64,000 nucleotides of DNA from Chloroflexota bacterium (GCA_902812455.1 CADDZH010000002.1:1-64000), one strand, 5' to 3'; numbered from the stretch's first letter, positions 25,196 through 33,813 are shown. A program made the numbers and translations. Notes: generated by a model not told the origin, from the letters alone.

Positions 25196-25251
25196 TTATG
25201 TGTCCTCAGACCCAAAATGGCTATTTCTTCTGTCATTCTTCCATAATGTTG

Positions 25252-25280
25252 TTGCGGGGCAACCTGAAACCGTCTATAAT
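25252..25280 (+). promoter_or_regulatory. Probable promoter of the M16 peptidase operon
   Basis: TTGCGG (25252-25257), 17 bases, TATAAT (25275-25280). The start codon lies about 95 bp downstream, giving an untranslated leader of about 88 nt. Confidence 0.55.
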
Positions 25281-25375
25281 ACAACGGTACATACGCTGGA
25301 AATGTTGGCAATAGTATAAACTGTGCAGAGCAGGAAAAACGCATCTCTGGGATAAAGATAAAAACTCACACCTTG

Positions 25376-26653
25376 ATGAATTATACACGAACAACGTTAT
25401 CTAACGGCTTACGCCTGCTTACTAGCTATATGCCTGGCATGCGTTCTGCCAGCATTGCCTTCTTTTTTACTGTAGGTTCACGCTATGAGCCAGACCCTGT
25501 GGCCGGCATATCGCACTTTATCGAGCATATGCTCTTTAAGGGCTCGCAGCATTACCCTACGGCCCGGCATATCTCGGAGGCCATCGAAGGGGTTGGCGGC
25601 TCTTTCAATGGGAGCACGGGGAAGGAACTGACCACCTATGTGGCACGTGTTCCCGGTGAGCACCTTTACACTGTTATGCATGTCATGGCCGATATGATAC
25701 GCTACCCGCTCCTGGAGCCGGCGGAAATAGAAAAAGAGCGTAGCGTAATTGTCGAAGAATTGAGCGCAACACGCGATGAGCCGCAAGAGTGGGTCAATAT
25801 GCTGATCGACGAGGTAATGTGGCCTGGCCTGCCCCTGGGGCGCGATGACGCGGGCTTCATCGAGACGGTGGCGCAGATCCAGCGGCAACAGATGCTCCAG
25901 TACCTGGATGAACACTACCTGCCGAACTCGCTCGTGGTCAGTGTAGCAGGCAATATCGATCATGCAGAGGTACTTGCTGCAACGGAACGGCTCTTTGGCG
26001 ATTGGCAACCAGGTGAACTGCCGCGCTGGAAGGAAAGCTTACCACCACGTGAAGCACTTCCCGTCAGAGTCATTCACAAGGAGACAGAACAAACAAATAT
26101 TTGCCTGGCTACGTTAGGCATAGCCTATTCTTCGCCGGACTATTACCCGATCCTGTTAATCAATGCTCTTTTAGGGGATGGCATGAGTTCCAGGCTGTTC
26201 CAGAGCATCCGGGAGGAGCAAGGCCTGGCTTATGATATCGGCAGTTACTTTAACAGTTATTATGAGACCGGCAGTCTGGTAGTCAACGCGGGGGTTGACC
26301 CTCTACAAACAGGGCCAGCCATCCGGGCCATCGTTGATGAGCTTACACGGCTGTGCGAGCCGCCGGTACCGGCAGATGAACTTGAGCGTACAAAGGCCTA
26401 TGTGCGGGGCGGCATCCTTCTGGGGCTTGAAGGTACCCAGCAGGTGGCTTCCTGGCTAGGAAGCCAGGAGAGCTTGCGCAACGGGATCATCGATGTTGAC
26501 GAGATGATCGCGCATGTTGACGCCGTTACCCCGCAGGATATTCAGCGGGTGGCAGAGCGCTGCTTTGCTCCTGAGTGGCGCCGGTTAGCCATCATTGGAC
26601 CAGATGATCCGGGTCAGGCAGCATACTTCGGCAATTTGCTCAAAGGTGCGTAA
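25376..26653 (+). CDS. M16 family zinc peptidase (mitochondrial-processing-peptidase-like)
   Basis: A 425-residue peptidase. The inverted zinc motif is HFIEHMLFKG (HxxEH) near residue 46, and the third ligand lies about 75 residues later in EIEKERSVIVEELS. The C-terminal half has the R/Y region with SRLFQSIREEQGLAYDIG. This is the single-domain, cytoplasmic form (PqqL/MPP-like) that cuts peptides; partners are unknown. No strong ribosome site precedes the ATG; the TTG one codon earlier is also possible. It is followed by the TPR gene after 24 bases. Confidence 0.9.
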   Translation: MNYTRTTLSNGLRLLTSYMPGMRSASIAFFFTVGSRYEPDPVAGISHFIEHMLFKGSQHYPTARHISEAIEGVGGSFNGSTGKELTTYVARVPGEHLYTVMHVMADMIRYPLLEPAEIEKERSVIVEELSATRDEPQEWVNMLIDEVMWPGLPLGRDDAGFIETVAQIQRQQMLQYLDEHYLPNSLVVSVAGNIDHAEVLAATERLFGDWQPGELPRWKESLPPREALPVRVIHKETEQTNICLATLGIAYSSPDYYPILLINALLGDGMSSRLFQSIREEQGLAYDIGSYFNSYYETGSLVVNAGVDPLQTGPAIRAIVDELTRLCEPPVPADELERTKAYVRGGILLGLEGTQQVASWLGSQESLRNGIIDVDEMIAHVDAVTPQDIQRVAERCFAPEWRRLAIIGPDDPGQAAYFGNLLKGA

Positions 26654-26677
26654 AGCGAGAAGAGGAGAGCAAGTTTT

Positions 26678-28993
26678 ATGGCACAAACAATGCTTCGTGG
26701 TTATTTGCAGGAAACTGAGGATGCTATCAGTGCGGGCCACATTGAGGATGCGCTCGCCAACTGCCAGCATATCCTTGCCCAATATCCAGATTCGTTAGAA
26801 GCGCAACGCCTGCTAGGTGAAGTATACCTGGCACAGGGACAGTTAGAGAAGGCGCAGCAGGCTTTCGACTGGGTTCTGACCAACGATCCTGAGAATGTTA
26901 TTGCCTACTGCTCTCGCGCCCTCATCAGCGAACGCATGCAGGATTACGATACTGCGCTGGATTGCTATCAACAAGCATATGAATTGAGCCGTGGCAACAG
27001 CCAGATACGGCAGGAGTTCAACCAGTTGAGCGTCAAGGTGGGGCAGGAGCATTTTATCTTCTCACGCGCAGGCCTGGCGCGGCTCTATACACGCGGTGAT
27101 CTGCTTCCACAAGCAATTCAAGAATGGGAAACTGTGCTATCCATCACTCCTGAGCGTCTTGATGCCCGCACCGGGCTGCTTGAAGCATACTGGCGTGAGG
27201 GGCTTTACGACAAAGTCGAGGAACTGGCAAGACAGATACTCGACGAGATCCCAGGCTGTTTGAAAGCGCTGCTCCTGCTTGCGCACGTTACCTACGCACA
27301 AAATACACAACAGGCACAACAACTTCTCCAGCGAGCCGAAGCGCTGGACCCGGATATGGTGATGGCGCAAGAACTTTTCAGCGATTTCATGGCCAGCCAG
27401 CCCAATGATCCGTTTCTAGCCCTGCTAAAGAGATCGCCGGCCACTTTGCAAGAACTCATGCCGGAGGAACCAGCGTTACTTGCGACAGCTAACGCTCCAC
27501 ATCTTGTTCCTGATGGAACAAACGGTTCACATGTAACATCGCCTTTTTCAGATTCACTTCTGAGATGGGATAGCCTGGACAGCATCATCGAACCAGAAGA
27601 GCAGGTGCAGGCACCGGATAACATCTCATCAGCAGGCAACGTGCAGGAGCAGGACGTTTCTGGCCAGCTTGCAGGTGACCAGCCAATAGCCTCAGAAGAA
27701 GCTCAAGATGCCGGCGAGGCAGGAGAAGAAGAGCAGCCCTGGTATCAGGTGGAAATGTTTGAGGAACGCGAAGATGATTGGATTGATATTCCCGGTGCCG
27801 CTCCTGGCAGCAGCATGACTTCCTGGGAAGAAGAGGAGCAGGAAGCAGAGCCTCCTTCACCCCCGGCATGGCTTGAAATGCTCACGAGCAGTGGGTGGAG
27901 ACATGCAGGCGAGCCGTCGCAGGAGCCTGAGTACCCAAAGCGCCCGGTGCAATCGCCGGAAAAGCAAGAAATTCCTGCTGTCAATCCAGTTGCGCCAGAA
28001 GCTGTAGAACCGGCGCCCGCAACGTGGGAGGGGGAGGCAGAGCCTCTCATACCTGATTCTTCGTCCAGGACAGGCGAGGATATAGAGGCTTTTGGACCTG
28101 AGTGGCTGCGCTCGCTAGGAGCAACCTTGATGGATGAGGTGGCTCCGCCAGAAACGGATGCAGTAACCCGGCAAGATATGCCAGTGCAACAGGCCGAGCC
28201 AGCCGCATCAACTGTACAGGAAGAATCAGAGAAGCAGGAATCAGCCGGCGAGGACTGGTTAAGCCAGGTAGCAGAGCAGTTGTCACAACCGGGTCAGGAT
28301 GTTTACACAACGCTAGAGGCCCTGGAAAAGCAGTTGCATTCACAAGGGTTCATACCATTAGAGCCAGGAACACTTTCGACTATCGCACATGAACAGGAAC
28401 AGGAGAAAGAAGAGGAACAGGAGCCAACGCTTTCTTCAGCGCTGGCTCAATTCGGCAATCTAAATTCTCAGCCTGCTTCAGAGCACATTTCCACAACGCC
28501 AGTGCAACCGGTAGAACCAGCTTCAAGGGTTTCTTCAGGCCCCACACTATCGTTCGATGCGCTCTCAGATACAGAGCTAGAGACAACGATGAAGCGGCCA
28601 GCCGTCCGGCTCCAGCCCATCCAGCGCTCACCTCTGCCACGTAATTTCCCAGCGGCGAAGGGGCAACCTGGAGAGCGGGAAGCATCAAATGCAGCGCCAG
28701 AAGGCAATTTGACGTACAAAGAGCGCTTGATCAAGGGCTACCAGTATCAATTGGCCGGATCGTATGATGAGGCCATGCAAGAGTACCGCATTATCATACG
28801 CAATGCGCCGGAATTGCTTGCAGAAGTTGTCAGCAACATGAGAGCGCTGCTCAAAGTCGCGCCTAAGTACGCGCCGGGATATCGTGTCCTGGGTGACGCA
28901 TACATGCGGCAGGGAGAATACTTACAGGCCATGGAAGCCTACAACAAGGCGCTGAGTATGGCAAAAAGAGCGAGAGGCCAGAACAGCAGATAG
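26678..28993 (+). CDS. Large TPR-repeat protein with acidic disordered centre
   Basis: A 771-residue protein. Tetratricopeptide repeats fill about residues 1-250 (AHIEDALANCQHILAQYPDS, LGEVYLAQGQLEKAQQAF and further copies) and return at about 690-771 (AGSYDEAMQEYRIII, LGDAYMRQGEYLQAMEAY). The middle 430 residues are rich in Glu, Pro, Ser and Gln and probably disordered. No signal peptide or membrane helix. It should be a scaffold that binds other proteins. GAGGAG lies about 10 bases before the ATG. The roadblock gene follows after 17 bases, so the two products may act in one complex. Confidence 0.85.
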   Translation: MAQTMLRGYLQETEDAISAGHIEDALANCQHILAQYPDSLEAQRLLGEVYLAQGQLEKAQQAFDWVLTNDPENVIAYCSRALISERMQDYDTALDCYQQAYELSRGNSQIRQEFNQLSVKVGQEHFIFSRAGLARLYTRGDLLPQAIQEWETVLSITPERLDARTGLLEAYWREGLYDKVEELARQILDEIPGCLKALLLLAHVTYAQNTQQAQQLLQRAEALDPDMVMAQELFSDFMASQPNDPFLALLKRSPATLQELMPEEPALLATANAPHLVPDGTNGSHVTSPFSDSLLRWDSLDSIIEPEEQVQAPDNISSAGNVQEQDVSGQLAGDQPIASEEAQDAGEAGEEEQPWYQVEMFEEREDDWIDIPGAAPGSSMTSWEEEEQEAEPPSPPAWLEMLTSSGWRHAGEPSQEPEYPKRPVQSPEKQEIPAVNPVAPEAVEPAPATWEGEAEPLIPDSSSRTGEDIEAFGPEWLRSLGATLMDEVAPPETDAVTRQDMPVQQAEPAASTVQEESEKQESAGEDWLSQVAEQLSQPGQDVYTTLEALEKQLHSQGFIPLEPGTLSTIAHEQEQEKEEEQEPTLSSALAQFGNLNSQPASEHISTTPVQPVEPASRVSSGPTLSFDALSDTELETTMKRPAVRLQPIQRSPLPRNFPAAKGQPGEREASNAAPEGNLTYKERLIKGYQYQLAGSYDEAMQEYRIIIRNAPELLAEVVSNMRALLKVAPKYAPGYRVLGDAYMRQGEYLQAMEAYNKALSMAKRARGQNSR

Positions 28994-29010
28994 CTAAGGA
29001 GTATAGTACT

Positions 29011-29358
29011 GTGGAAACTATCCTGCAACGATTGACCGAACTTGCCGAGGTCGCTGGAGCAGTGCTTGTCGGTAAGGATGGCTTGATTGTCACCGGGACG
29101 CTGCACAGCGAGGACGAGGAAGTGATCGGCGCAATGTCGGCAGCGGCATTTGGCTCGATCCAGAGCTTCATCGCCCAGATGAACAGCGGAGCCATGCGCC
29201 ACGTGATCATCGAAACAGAAAACGGGGCGATCCATTTTGAGGAGGTGGGTGACCTCATTCTTGTGGTAACAACGCAGGCCCCGAGCAACCTGGGGCGCGT
29301 TCGCCTGGAAATGAAAAAGGCTTGCCAGCAGATTTTGCAACTGGTGGCCAGCTACTAG
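29011..29358 (+). CDS. Roadblock/LC7 domain protein
   Basis: A 115-residue single-domain protein of the roadblock/LC7 fold (MglB-like), which in bacteria acts with small Ras-like GTPases as GAP or scaffold. Typical features are the N-terminal helix ETILQRLTELAEVAGAVLV, GKDGLIV, AMSAAAFGSIQSF and IIETENGAIHF. The start is GTG with AAGGAG nine bases upstream. No small GTPase gene is next to it; the neighbours are TPR and Ndk. Confidence 0.85.
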   Translation: METILQRLTELAEVAGAVLVGKDGLIVTGTLHSEDEEVIGAMSAAAFGSIQSFIAQMNSGAMRHVIIETENGAIHFEEVGDLILVVTTQAPSNLGRVRLEMKKACQQILQLVASY

Positions 29359-29494
29359 TTTGTTTCAATCCCTCAAGCGGGCTATGAAAGGACGCTGCTC
29401 TCGCCCTCGCAAGGCCAAGTATACACACTCAACCTGCAAAGGTCAAGCGTACAGTACTAAGGCGATTACTACAAACAGGAGCTAAGCCCAGGCA

Positions 29495-29956
29495 ATGGAA
29501 CGTACACTCATCATCGTGAAACCAGAAGGCGTACAGCGCGGGCTGATCGGCAATATCCTCACGCGCTTCGAGCAGCGAGGCCTCAAAATCATTGGCCTCA
29601 AGCTCATCCAGATTACTTCTGAGCTAGCCGAGCAGCACTATGGCGTTCACAAGGGAAAGCCATTCTACGAGGGCCTTGTCAAACATATTGCCTCCGGCCC
29701 GGTTGTCGTGGGTGTCCTGGAAGGCCCACGAGCCATCAGCATTGTGCGAACAACTATGGGCGCGACAAATGCGGCAGAAGCCCTTCCAGGGACAATTCGA
29801 GGGGATTATGCGCTGGAAATTGGCTTCAATATTATTCATGGCTCGGATGGGCCAGAGACGGCTGTCCAGGAGATCAATCTTTTCTTCAAGCCAGAAGAGC
29901 TGGTAGAGTATACGCTTGTCACCGAGCGTTGGGTACACGAGCAAGAGCAGAAGTAG
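29495..29956 (+). CDS. ndk: Nucleoside diphosphate kinase
   Basis: A 153-residue enzyme that moves the gamma-phosphate of ATP to other nucleoside diphosphates through a phosphohistidine. ERTLIIVKPEGVQRG opens the protein, VVVGVLEGPRAI and RGDYALEIGFNIIHGSD follow, and the catalytic His is in NIIHGSD. Length and order are normal for the family. A clear terminator follows. Confidence 0.97.
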   Translation: MERTLIIVKPEGVQRGLIGNILTRFEQRGLKIIGLKLIQITSELAEQHYGVHKGKPFYEGLVKHIASGPVVVGVLEGPRAISIVRTTMGATNAAEALPGTIRGDYALEIGFNIIHGSDGPETAVQEINLFFKPEELVEYTLVTERWVHEQEQK

Positions 29957-29981
29957 CTTGTTTGCAGGGCAGAAAAGCAAA

Positions 29982-30009
29982 GCCGGTAGTCTACCTACCG
30001 GCCTTTTTT
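29982..30009 (+). terminator. Intrinsic terminator of ndk
   Basis: GCCGGTAG pairs with CTACCGGC around TCTAC and is followed by CTTTTTT. Confidence 0.9.
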
Positions 30010-30018
30010 GATTCGATT

Positions 30019-30306
30019 CTAGGAAGAATGCAGCGGCTGATCCTTAGCCACACGCCTCCGCTTAGCAGAAGAAGAGGGGGCCTGCTGCTCCGCCAGCCGC
30101 CAGCAGCACGATTTACTGTGCAAGCAGCGATCTTCCTCTTCCTGGGTAACGGGAGGCGTGCCTTTCATACAAAAGACCTGGTACATCGGCTCGCCGGCCA
30201 TCACGTCATTATCGGGAAACCAGCGCTCCCGGTAAAAGGGGCAGCCATTTTTATGCTTACGCCAGCTTGAGCTTTCAGATGGATTTGTTTCTATGGTATG
30301 TGCCAC
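30019..30306 (-). CDS. Small cysteine-containing hypothetical protein
   Basis: A 95-residue soluble protein I do not recognise. Five Cys are spread as CPFYRERWF, VFCMKG, DRCLHSKSCC, which could hold a metal. The C-terminus is basic (SSSAKRRRVAKDQ). I choose the GTG at 30306 because AGGAAGG lies eight bases upstream; the longer frame to 30408 lacks a ribosome site. It is convergent with ndk. Confidence 0.6.
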   Translation of the reverse strand: MAHTIETNPSESSSWRKHKNGCPFYRERWFPDNDVMAGEPMYQVFCMKGTPPVTQEEEDRCLHSKSCCWRLAEQQAPSSSAKRRRVAKDQPLHSS

Positions 30307-30426
30307 CAGGGCATCCTTCCTAAGTGAACAGTATTTACGGGTAAGAATATTGTGTTGAGGGTAGTATACCATATATTTTCTCGCAGCACACGGGTGCAAT
30401 TCTACCAATTATCAGGCCGGCATCAA

Positions 30427-30453
30427 TGTTGAGGGCGATGCTTGCCATCGCCC
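30427..30453. repeat. GC-rich hairpin repeat, family C, single unit
   Basis: GAGGGCGATGCTTGCCATCGCCC is a near-perfect palindrome like those at 12459 and 25166. Its TTGCCA forms the -35 box of the promoter below. Confidence 0.65.
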
Positions 30454-30471
30454 TGATACTTTCGCTATAAT
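30442..30471 (+). promoter_or_regulatory. Promoter of the CPBP protease gene, within a repeat
   Basis: TTGCCA (30442-30447), 18 bases, TATAAT (30466-30471). Transcription would start near 30478, which is too close to the ATG codons at 30482 and 30485 for a ribosome site and favours the TTG start at 30497. Confidence 0.55.
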
Positions 30472-30496
30472 AAAAAATCGAATGATGGAGGGCGCC

Positions 30497-31267
30497 TTGA
30501 TCGAGCAACAAAAACCTGAGGAAGTTCCCTGGTCGCTACAGCAAACCATACTGGGCCTTGTTGCAACGCTTGTCCCCTGGTTTCTCCTCATGCTTGCCAT
30601 CAGTAGTCTGGGTAGGACAAAGACTGTTCCTACAACTCGACTTAGCCCTCAGGCAGACGTGGCTAGCGCCATCGTGACATTTCTCTTTTCCGCTATCGTC
30701 GAGGCGGCGCTGCTTATTGCCCCGCTCATTATTGCTACCCATGCTTTTCGCGCGCTGGCATCTCGCTTGCACCTGGCGCTGCAATCTCTTGGTCTTAAAG
30801 CATCCAGCACAGGAAGAACCCCCTTCTGGATAGTAACCTTCATGCTAGCAATCGTGCTGGTGAATATTCTCTACCAGTATGCGATTACCGCGCTGCACCT
30901 GAACCTGCAAACAAATGACCAGGTGCTCCTGCAGCAGAGCAAATACGCGCCTATCACGACATACACCATACTCTTCGTAGCTGTGTTCATTGCCCCTTTT
31001 TGCGAGGAAGTATTCTTTCGCGGCTTTGTCTTCATGGGCCTGCTGAAAAGCATACCGGTCGTTTGGGCAATTATCATCAGCTCGCTCATCTTTGCCTTAG
31101 CGCACGGAGACCCTGGCTCATTCGCCGTGCTGTTTATCATCGGCCTGCTGCTCGCCTTCCTGCGCTGGCACACACGATCGCTCTGGCCGGGCATCGCTCT
31201 GCACTGCGTCAATAACGGCCTCGGGGCGCTGCTGATCATTCTCACCATGCAAGGAGCGATTCATTAG
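30497..31267 (+). CDS. CPBP family intramembrane glutamic protease (Abi/Rce1-like)
   Basis: A 256-residue membrane protein with about seven helices. The family motifs are present: FCEEVFFRGFVFMG (EExxxR, catalytic Glu), a later FALAHG and the C-terminal ALHCVNN. Relatives cleave prenylated or bacteriocin-related peptides inside the membrane. I prefer the TTG at 30497, with GGAGGG five bases upstream, over the ATG codons at 30482 and 30485, which fall almost on the predicted transcript start. Confidence 0.85.
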   Translation: MIEQQKPEEVPWSLQQTILGLVATLVPWFLLMLAISSLGRTKTVPTTRLSPQADVASAIVTFLFSAIVEAALLIAPLIIATHAFRALASRLHLALQSLGLKASSTGRTPFWIVTFMLAIVLVNILYQYAITALHLNLQTNDQVLLQQSKYAPITTYTILFVAVFIAPFCEEVFFRGFVFMGLLKSIPVVWAIIISSLIFALAHGDPGSFAVLFIIGLLLAFLRWHTRSLWPGIALHCVNNGLGALLIILTMQGAIH

Positions 31268-31317
31268 GCAAGGGTCAAATGAACGTGGCAATTCTTCAAT
31301 CACCAGAAAGGTCCAGA

Positions 31318-31413
31318 CATGTCATGTTGAGCGAAGCGAAACATCCGATGCCTATCGAGAGAGATCCTTCCCCGTCACTGCGTTAGGTCCTTCGCTGCGC
31401 TCAGGATGACATT
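31318..31413. repeat. REP/MITE-like repeat, family B, copy 2
   Basis: CATGTCAT, GTTGAGCGAAGCGAAACATC, CGATGCC, GAGAGATCCTT, then GCGCTCAGGATGACATT: the same order of blocks as at 1966-2065. Between the CPBP and VOC genes; non-coding. Confidence 0.8.
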
Positions 31414-31460
31414 GCTTCGGCTCACTCGCTCAACATGGCGTGGAAGGAAAGAATCTAACA

Positions 31461-31829
31461 ATGTTGAGAAAAATTGACTGTGTAATGATCCGGGTAGAGG
31501 ATGTAAAGGCGGCTACAGCATACTACGCTGAAGTATTCGGCCTGCGGCCTGTCTGGTGGGGAGAAGACGCGGCAGGGCTTGTCTTCCCGGAAAGCGATGC
31601 CGAAATCGTCGTCCATCGCTATCCAGATATCCCATCAGGAGTGGAAGTTCACTACCTGGTGGCTAACGTGGCAGCAGCGGTGCCAATCCTGGAGTCGAAA
31701 GGATGCAAAATACTTGTTGAGCCATTTGATATTGGGATTGGGAAGTGCGCCGTAATTGAAGATCCATTCGGCACGAGGCTGTGCATCCTGGATATGACGA
31801 AGGGACCACTCAAGCCAGGACCCCAATGA
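31461..31829 (+). CDS. VOC family (glyoxalase/bleomycin-resistance fold) protein
   Basis: A 122-residue single-module protein of the vicinal oxygen chelate superfamily. It has the paired beta-alpha-beta-beta-beta units: KIDCVMIRVEDVKAATAYYA, FGLRPVWWG, a middle strand with VEVHYLVANV, and the end IEDPFGTRLCILD. Such proteins bind metals or sequester drugs; substrate unknown. The start at 31461 has GGAAGGAA about 11 bases upstream; an earlier in-frame GTG at 31440 overlaps that site. Confidence 0.82.
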   Translation: MLRKIDCVMIRVEDVKAATAYYAEVFGLRPVWWGEDAAGLVFPESDAEIVVHRYPDIPSGVEVHYLVANVAAAVPILESKGCKILVEPFDIGIGKCAVIEDPFGTRLCILDMTKGPLKPGPQ

Positions 31830-31877
31830 TGATTTTTAACAACCAAAATTGGTCATTGCGGAAAAGGATCGTAGCCT

Positions 31878-31940
31878 GTAGGGGCAAGGAGAGGAGAGGA
31901 TGCGGCGTGGAGGCCTTGTGCTTGCCCTCGCGGCCTCCTC
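31878..31940. repeat. Dispersed repeat family A, copy 3
   Basis: GTAGGGGCAAGGAGAGGAGA, GGAGGCCTTG, CTTGCCCTCG as in copies 1 and 2, but the terminal AAACCTACC block is absent. It lies upstream of the HAD gene; the in-frame extension of that gene through it is not a real N-terminus. Confidence 0.75.
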
Positions 31941-32004
31941 ACACCAGCCCCTCAACGTCATTACCGGTTTTGGTCGTTACATTTCATGCAAAGGAGCACC
32001 TTTT

Positions 32005-32655
32005 ATGGCAGCAATACAGGCCGTGATCTGGGACTTAGACGGGGTAATCATTGATAGCGCGGAAGAGCACCGCGAGGCATGGCAGCGTATGGCCCGTGAA
32101 GAAGGCCTGAAGATGAGCGACGCGGATTTCTGGGCTACATTTGGGCAGCGCAACGATGATATTATTACGCGCCTCTGGGGGCCTCTCCCTCCTGCGCGCA
32201 TACAACAACTGGCCAATCGCAAAGAAGAGTATTTCCGCGAGCTGATCCGCCAGAAGGCCAAAGCTCTTCCCGGCTCTATCGAACTCATGCGCGGGCTACA
32301 CAAAGCCGGATTTTTGCAGGCGCTGGCCTCCTCGGCACCGCTTGAAAACATCGCGTTGATCAGCGATGTGCTGGGATTGAAACGCTATCTTACCGTCCTG
32401 GTATCGGGCGAGACAGTGCCGCATGGCAAGCCCGCACCGGACATTTACTTGAAGGCTGCTCAAGAGCTGGGGGTAAGCCCGGCAGTGTGCGTTGTGATCG
32501 AAGACGCTGTCGCGGGCGTGCAGGCGGCCCACGCTGCGGGAATGCGCTGCATTGCTGTGGCGGGCAATCGCGATCTGCCAGGGCTGCGCGCAGCCGATCT
32601 GATGGTGAGATCGCTGGTGGATATGAACGTGGAACAGGTGCGTGCGCTGGGTTGA
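32005..32655 (+). CDS. HAD-superfamily phosphatase/phosphoglucomutase-like protein
   Basis: A 216-residue HAD protein of the beta-phosphoglucomutase/phosphatase subfamily (cap type I). Motif I is VIWDLDGVIIDS, motif II is LASSAP, motif III Lys is in GKPAPDIYLKAA, and motif IV is CVVIEDAVAGVQAA. It probably hydrolyses or isomerises a sugar phosphate. The ATG at 32005 has AAGGAG eight bases upstream. The tRNA-Sec promoter overlaps its stop codon. Confidence 0.9.
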   Translation: MAAIQAVIWDLDGVIIDSAEEHREAWQRMAREEGLKMSDADFWATFGQRNDDIITRLWGPLPPARIQQLANRKEEYFRELIRQKAKALPGSIELMRGLHKAGFLQALASSAPLENIALISDVLGLKRYLTVLVSGETVPHGKPAPDIYLKAAQELGVSPAVCVVIEDAVAGVQAAHAAGMRCIAVAGNRDLPGLRAADLMVRSLVDMNVEQVRALG

Positions 32656-32680
32656 CAGGCGATGCCAGGCGTGGGACAAT
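32652..32680 (+). promoter_or_regulatory. Promoter of the tRNA-Sec gene
   Basis: TTGACA (32652-32657), exactly 17 bases, GACAAT (32675-32680). It overlaps the stop of the HAD gene and lies about 25 bp before the tRNA 5' end, giving selC its own transcription unit. Confidence 0.65.
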
Positions 32681-32704
32681 ATGATCACTTGTTCAAAAAC
32701 AGAT

Positions 32705-32803
32705 GGAGGTGTAGGGGCCCCGGCGGGTCTCACCGTCTTCAAAACGGCTGGGGGGTCGCTCGGCGCGGCCCCTGGTGGGTTCGACTCCCATACGCCTCTG
32801 CCA
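32705..32803 (+). tRNA. selC: tRNA-Sec (anticodon UCA)
   Basis: A 99-nt selenocysteine tRNA. The acceptor stem is eight bp (GGAGGTGT with ACGCCTCT), the D stem has six bp around a four-base loop (GGGCCC-CGGC-GGGTCT), and the anticodon loop is CTTCAAA with anticodon TCA at 32739-32741. The long variable arm has an eight-bp stem (GGGGTCGC with GCGGCCCC), the T arm is GTGGG-TTCGACT-CCCAT, and the 3' end is GCCA with the CCA encoded. The 8+5 acceptor/T architecture, long D stem and UCA anticodon are diagnostic and exclude tRNA-Ser or a suppressor. It would deliver Sec to UGA codons such as the one in the gene at 11808-12431. Confidence 0.95.
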
Positions 32804-32842
32804 GGTGTAATTCCCGTTCTCCCAGAATAGTGTCATTTTACC

Positions 32843-32905
32843 CATAGGTTTGGGAGATTTCCAAAACCTATGCTTCCTATTTGGTTCTCCAAAACTATGC
32901 TTCCC
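32843..32905. repeat. Hairpin and CAAAACYATGCTTCC motifs downstream of tRNA-Sec
   Basis: CATAGGTTT (32843-32851) pairs with AAACCTATG (32864-32872), forming a stem-loop 40 bp after the tRNA, with no strong T run. CCAAAACCTATGCTTCC (32861) and CCAAAACTATGCTTCCC (32889) are two copies of a motif found again near 44565-44691. The remainder of 32906-33126 shows nothing else. Confidence 0.45.
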
Positions 32906-33126
32906 ATGCTTTCTCGATATATAATGTATACCGGTCAAGGCTTGAGAAACGTTCAATCTCTATGCAATGTATGCAAAGGAGTAGAATTCAGAGGTGTACT
33001 CAGCTTTCGTTTTTTCCAAAGCTCACTTTTTCACTGTCTATTTATCAGGTACGTAACAATGTGTGTGGAAAAGAGGGGCTCTGGCAGATGGGTTCTGCAC
33101 CATAGACCGTCGGCTTGCCATCATGC

Positions 33127-33813
33127 TCAGACCCCAATCGACATTTCGGCGCTGTCATCGGGGCTATGAAGCTTTTCGTCAGCAGGGCGTAGCTCCTTCT
33201 CATAGGTGACGAACTGCCGCACACTGTAGATGCCTTCGCGATCATAGAGTGGAGTGGTTCCGATCAGTTGACCAGAGTCGACATCGAGATCGAGAGTGAA
33301 CTTTCGGACATCATCGGCGCTGCACTCGCTCGATTCGATCAGTTCCGGCGTCAAGCGCCAGAACTCGCGGCTGGAGAGGTAGCCCTCGTGCTCGAACAGG
33401 CTGCGTGCCCGTGCATTGTTTGCGCATACTACCCCTCGCAGGCTGACGCGTGCGCCCGGACTTGCCTGGGGCATCAGTTCGCGTGCGTGTTGCTCCGCCA
33501 TGCGCAACAGCAGCGTGCCGATACCGCGCTTGCAGTACTGTGGATGCACGCAGATGAAGGTGGAAAACTCCTCGTGATCTCGATGCCAGACGCAGGCGAA
33601 GCCGACGAACTGCTTCCGAGCGTTGACGATCACCCAGGCATCGCTCTCCAACTGAAAGCTGTCATTCCGAAAGCCGGAAGCCAGGTCTCGCGCCCGGCTG
33701 TCGACGATCCCATGTTCAGCACTGTCACAAGTCGCAACCAGTTCCGCTATCACATGGAAGTCTTCCACCGTTGGTCTTCTCGCCACCAGGTGTGATAACA
33801 AGACCGCCATAGC
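33127..33813 (-). CDS. GNAT family N-acetyltransferase
   Basis: About 228 residues. The acetyl-CoA site is FICVHPQYCKRGIGTLLLRMAE (motif A, with the RGxGxx pyrophosphate loop read here as KRGIGT), and NNARARSLFEHEGY is motif B. The N-terminal half has IAELVATCDSAEHG. The substrate is unknown. I place the start at 33813 because GGAG lies nine bases upstream; in-frame starts at 33825 and 33861 are possible. The small gene at 33916 lies just upstream on the same strand. Confidence 0.85.
   Translation of the reverse strand, partial: AMAVLLSHLVARRPTVEDFHVIAELVATCDSAEHGIVDSRARDLASGFRNDSFQLESDAWVIVNARKQFVGFACVWHRDHEEFSTFICVHPQYCKRGIGTLLLRMAEQHARELMPQASPGARVSLRGVVCANNARARSLFEHEGYLSSREFWRLTPELIESSECSADDVRKFTLDLDVDSGQLIGTTPLYDREGIYSVRQFVTYEKELRPADEKLHSPDDSAEMSIGV

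Noticed and set aside
32693..32956. Minus-strand ORF across the tRNA-Sec gene
   Set aside because: It is the complement of a structured tRNA and a hairpin, with no ribosome site or homology.
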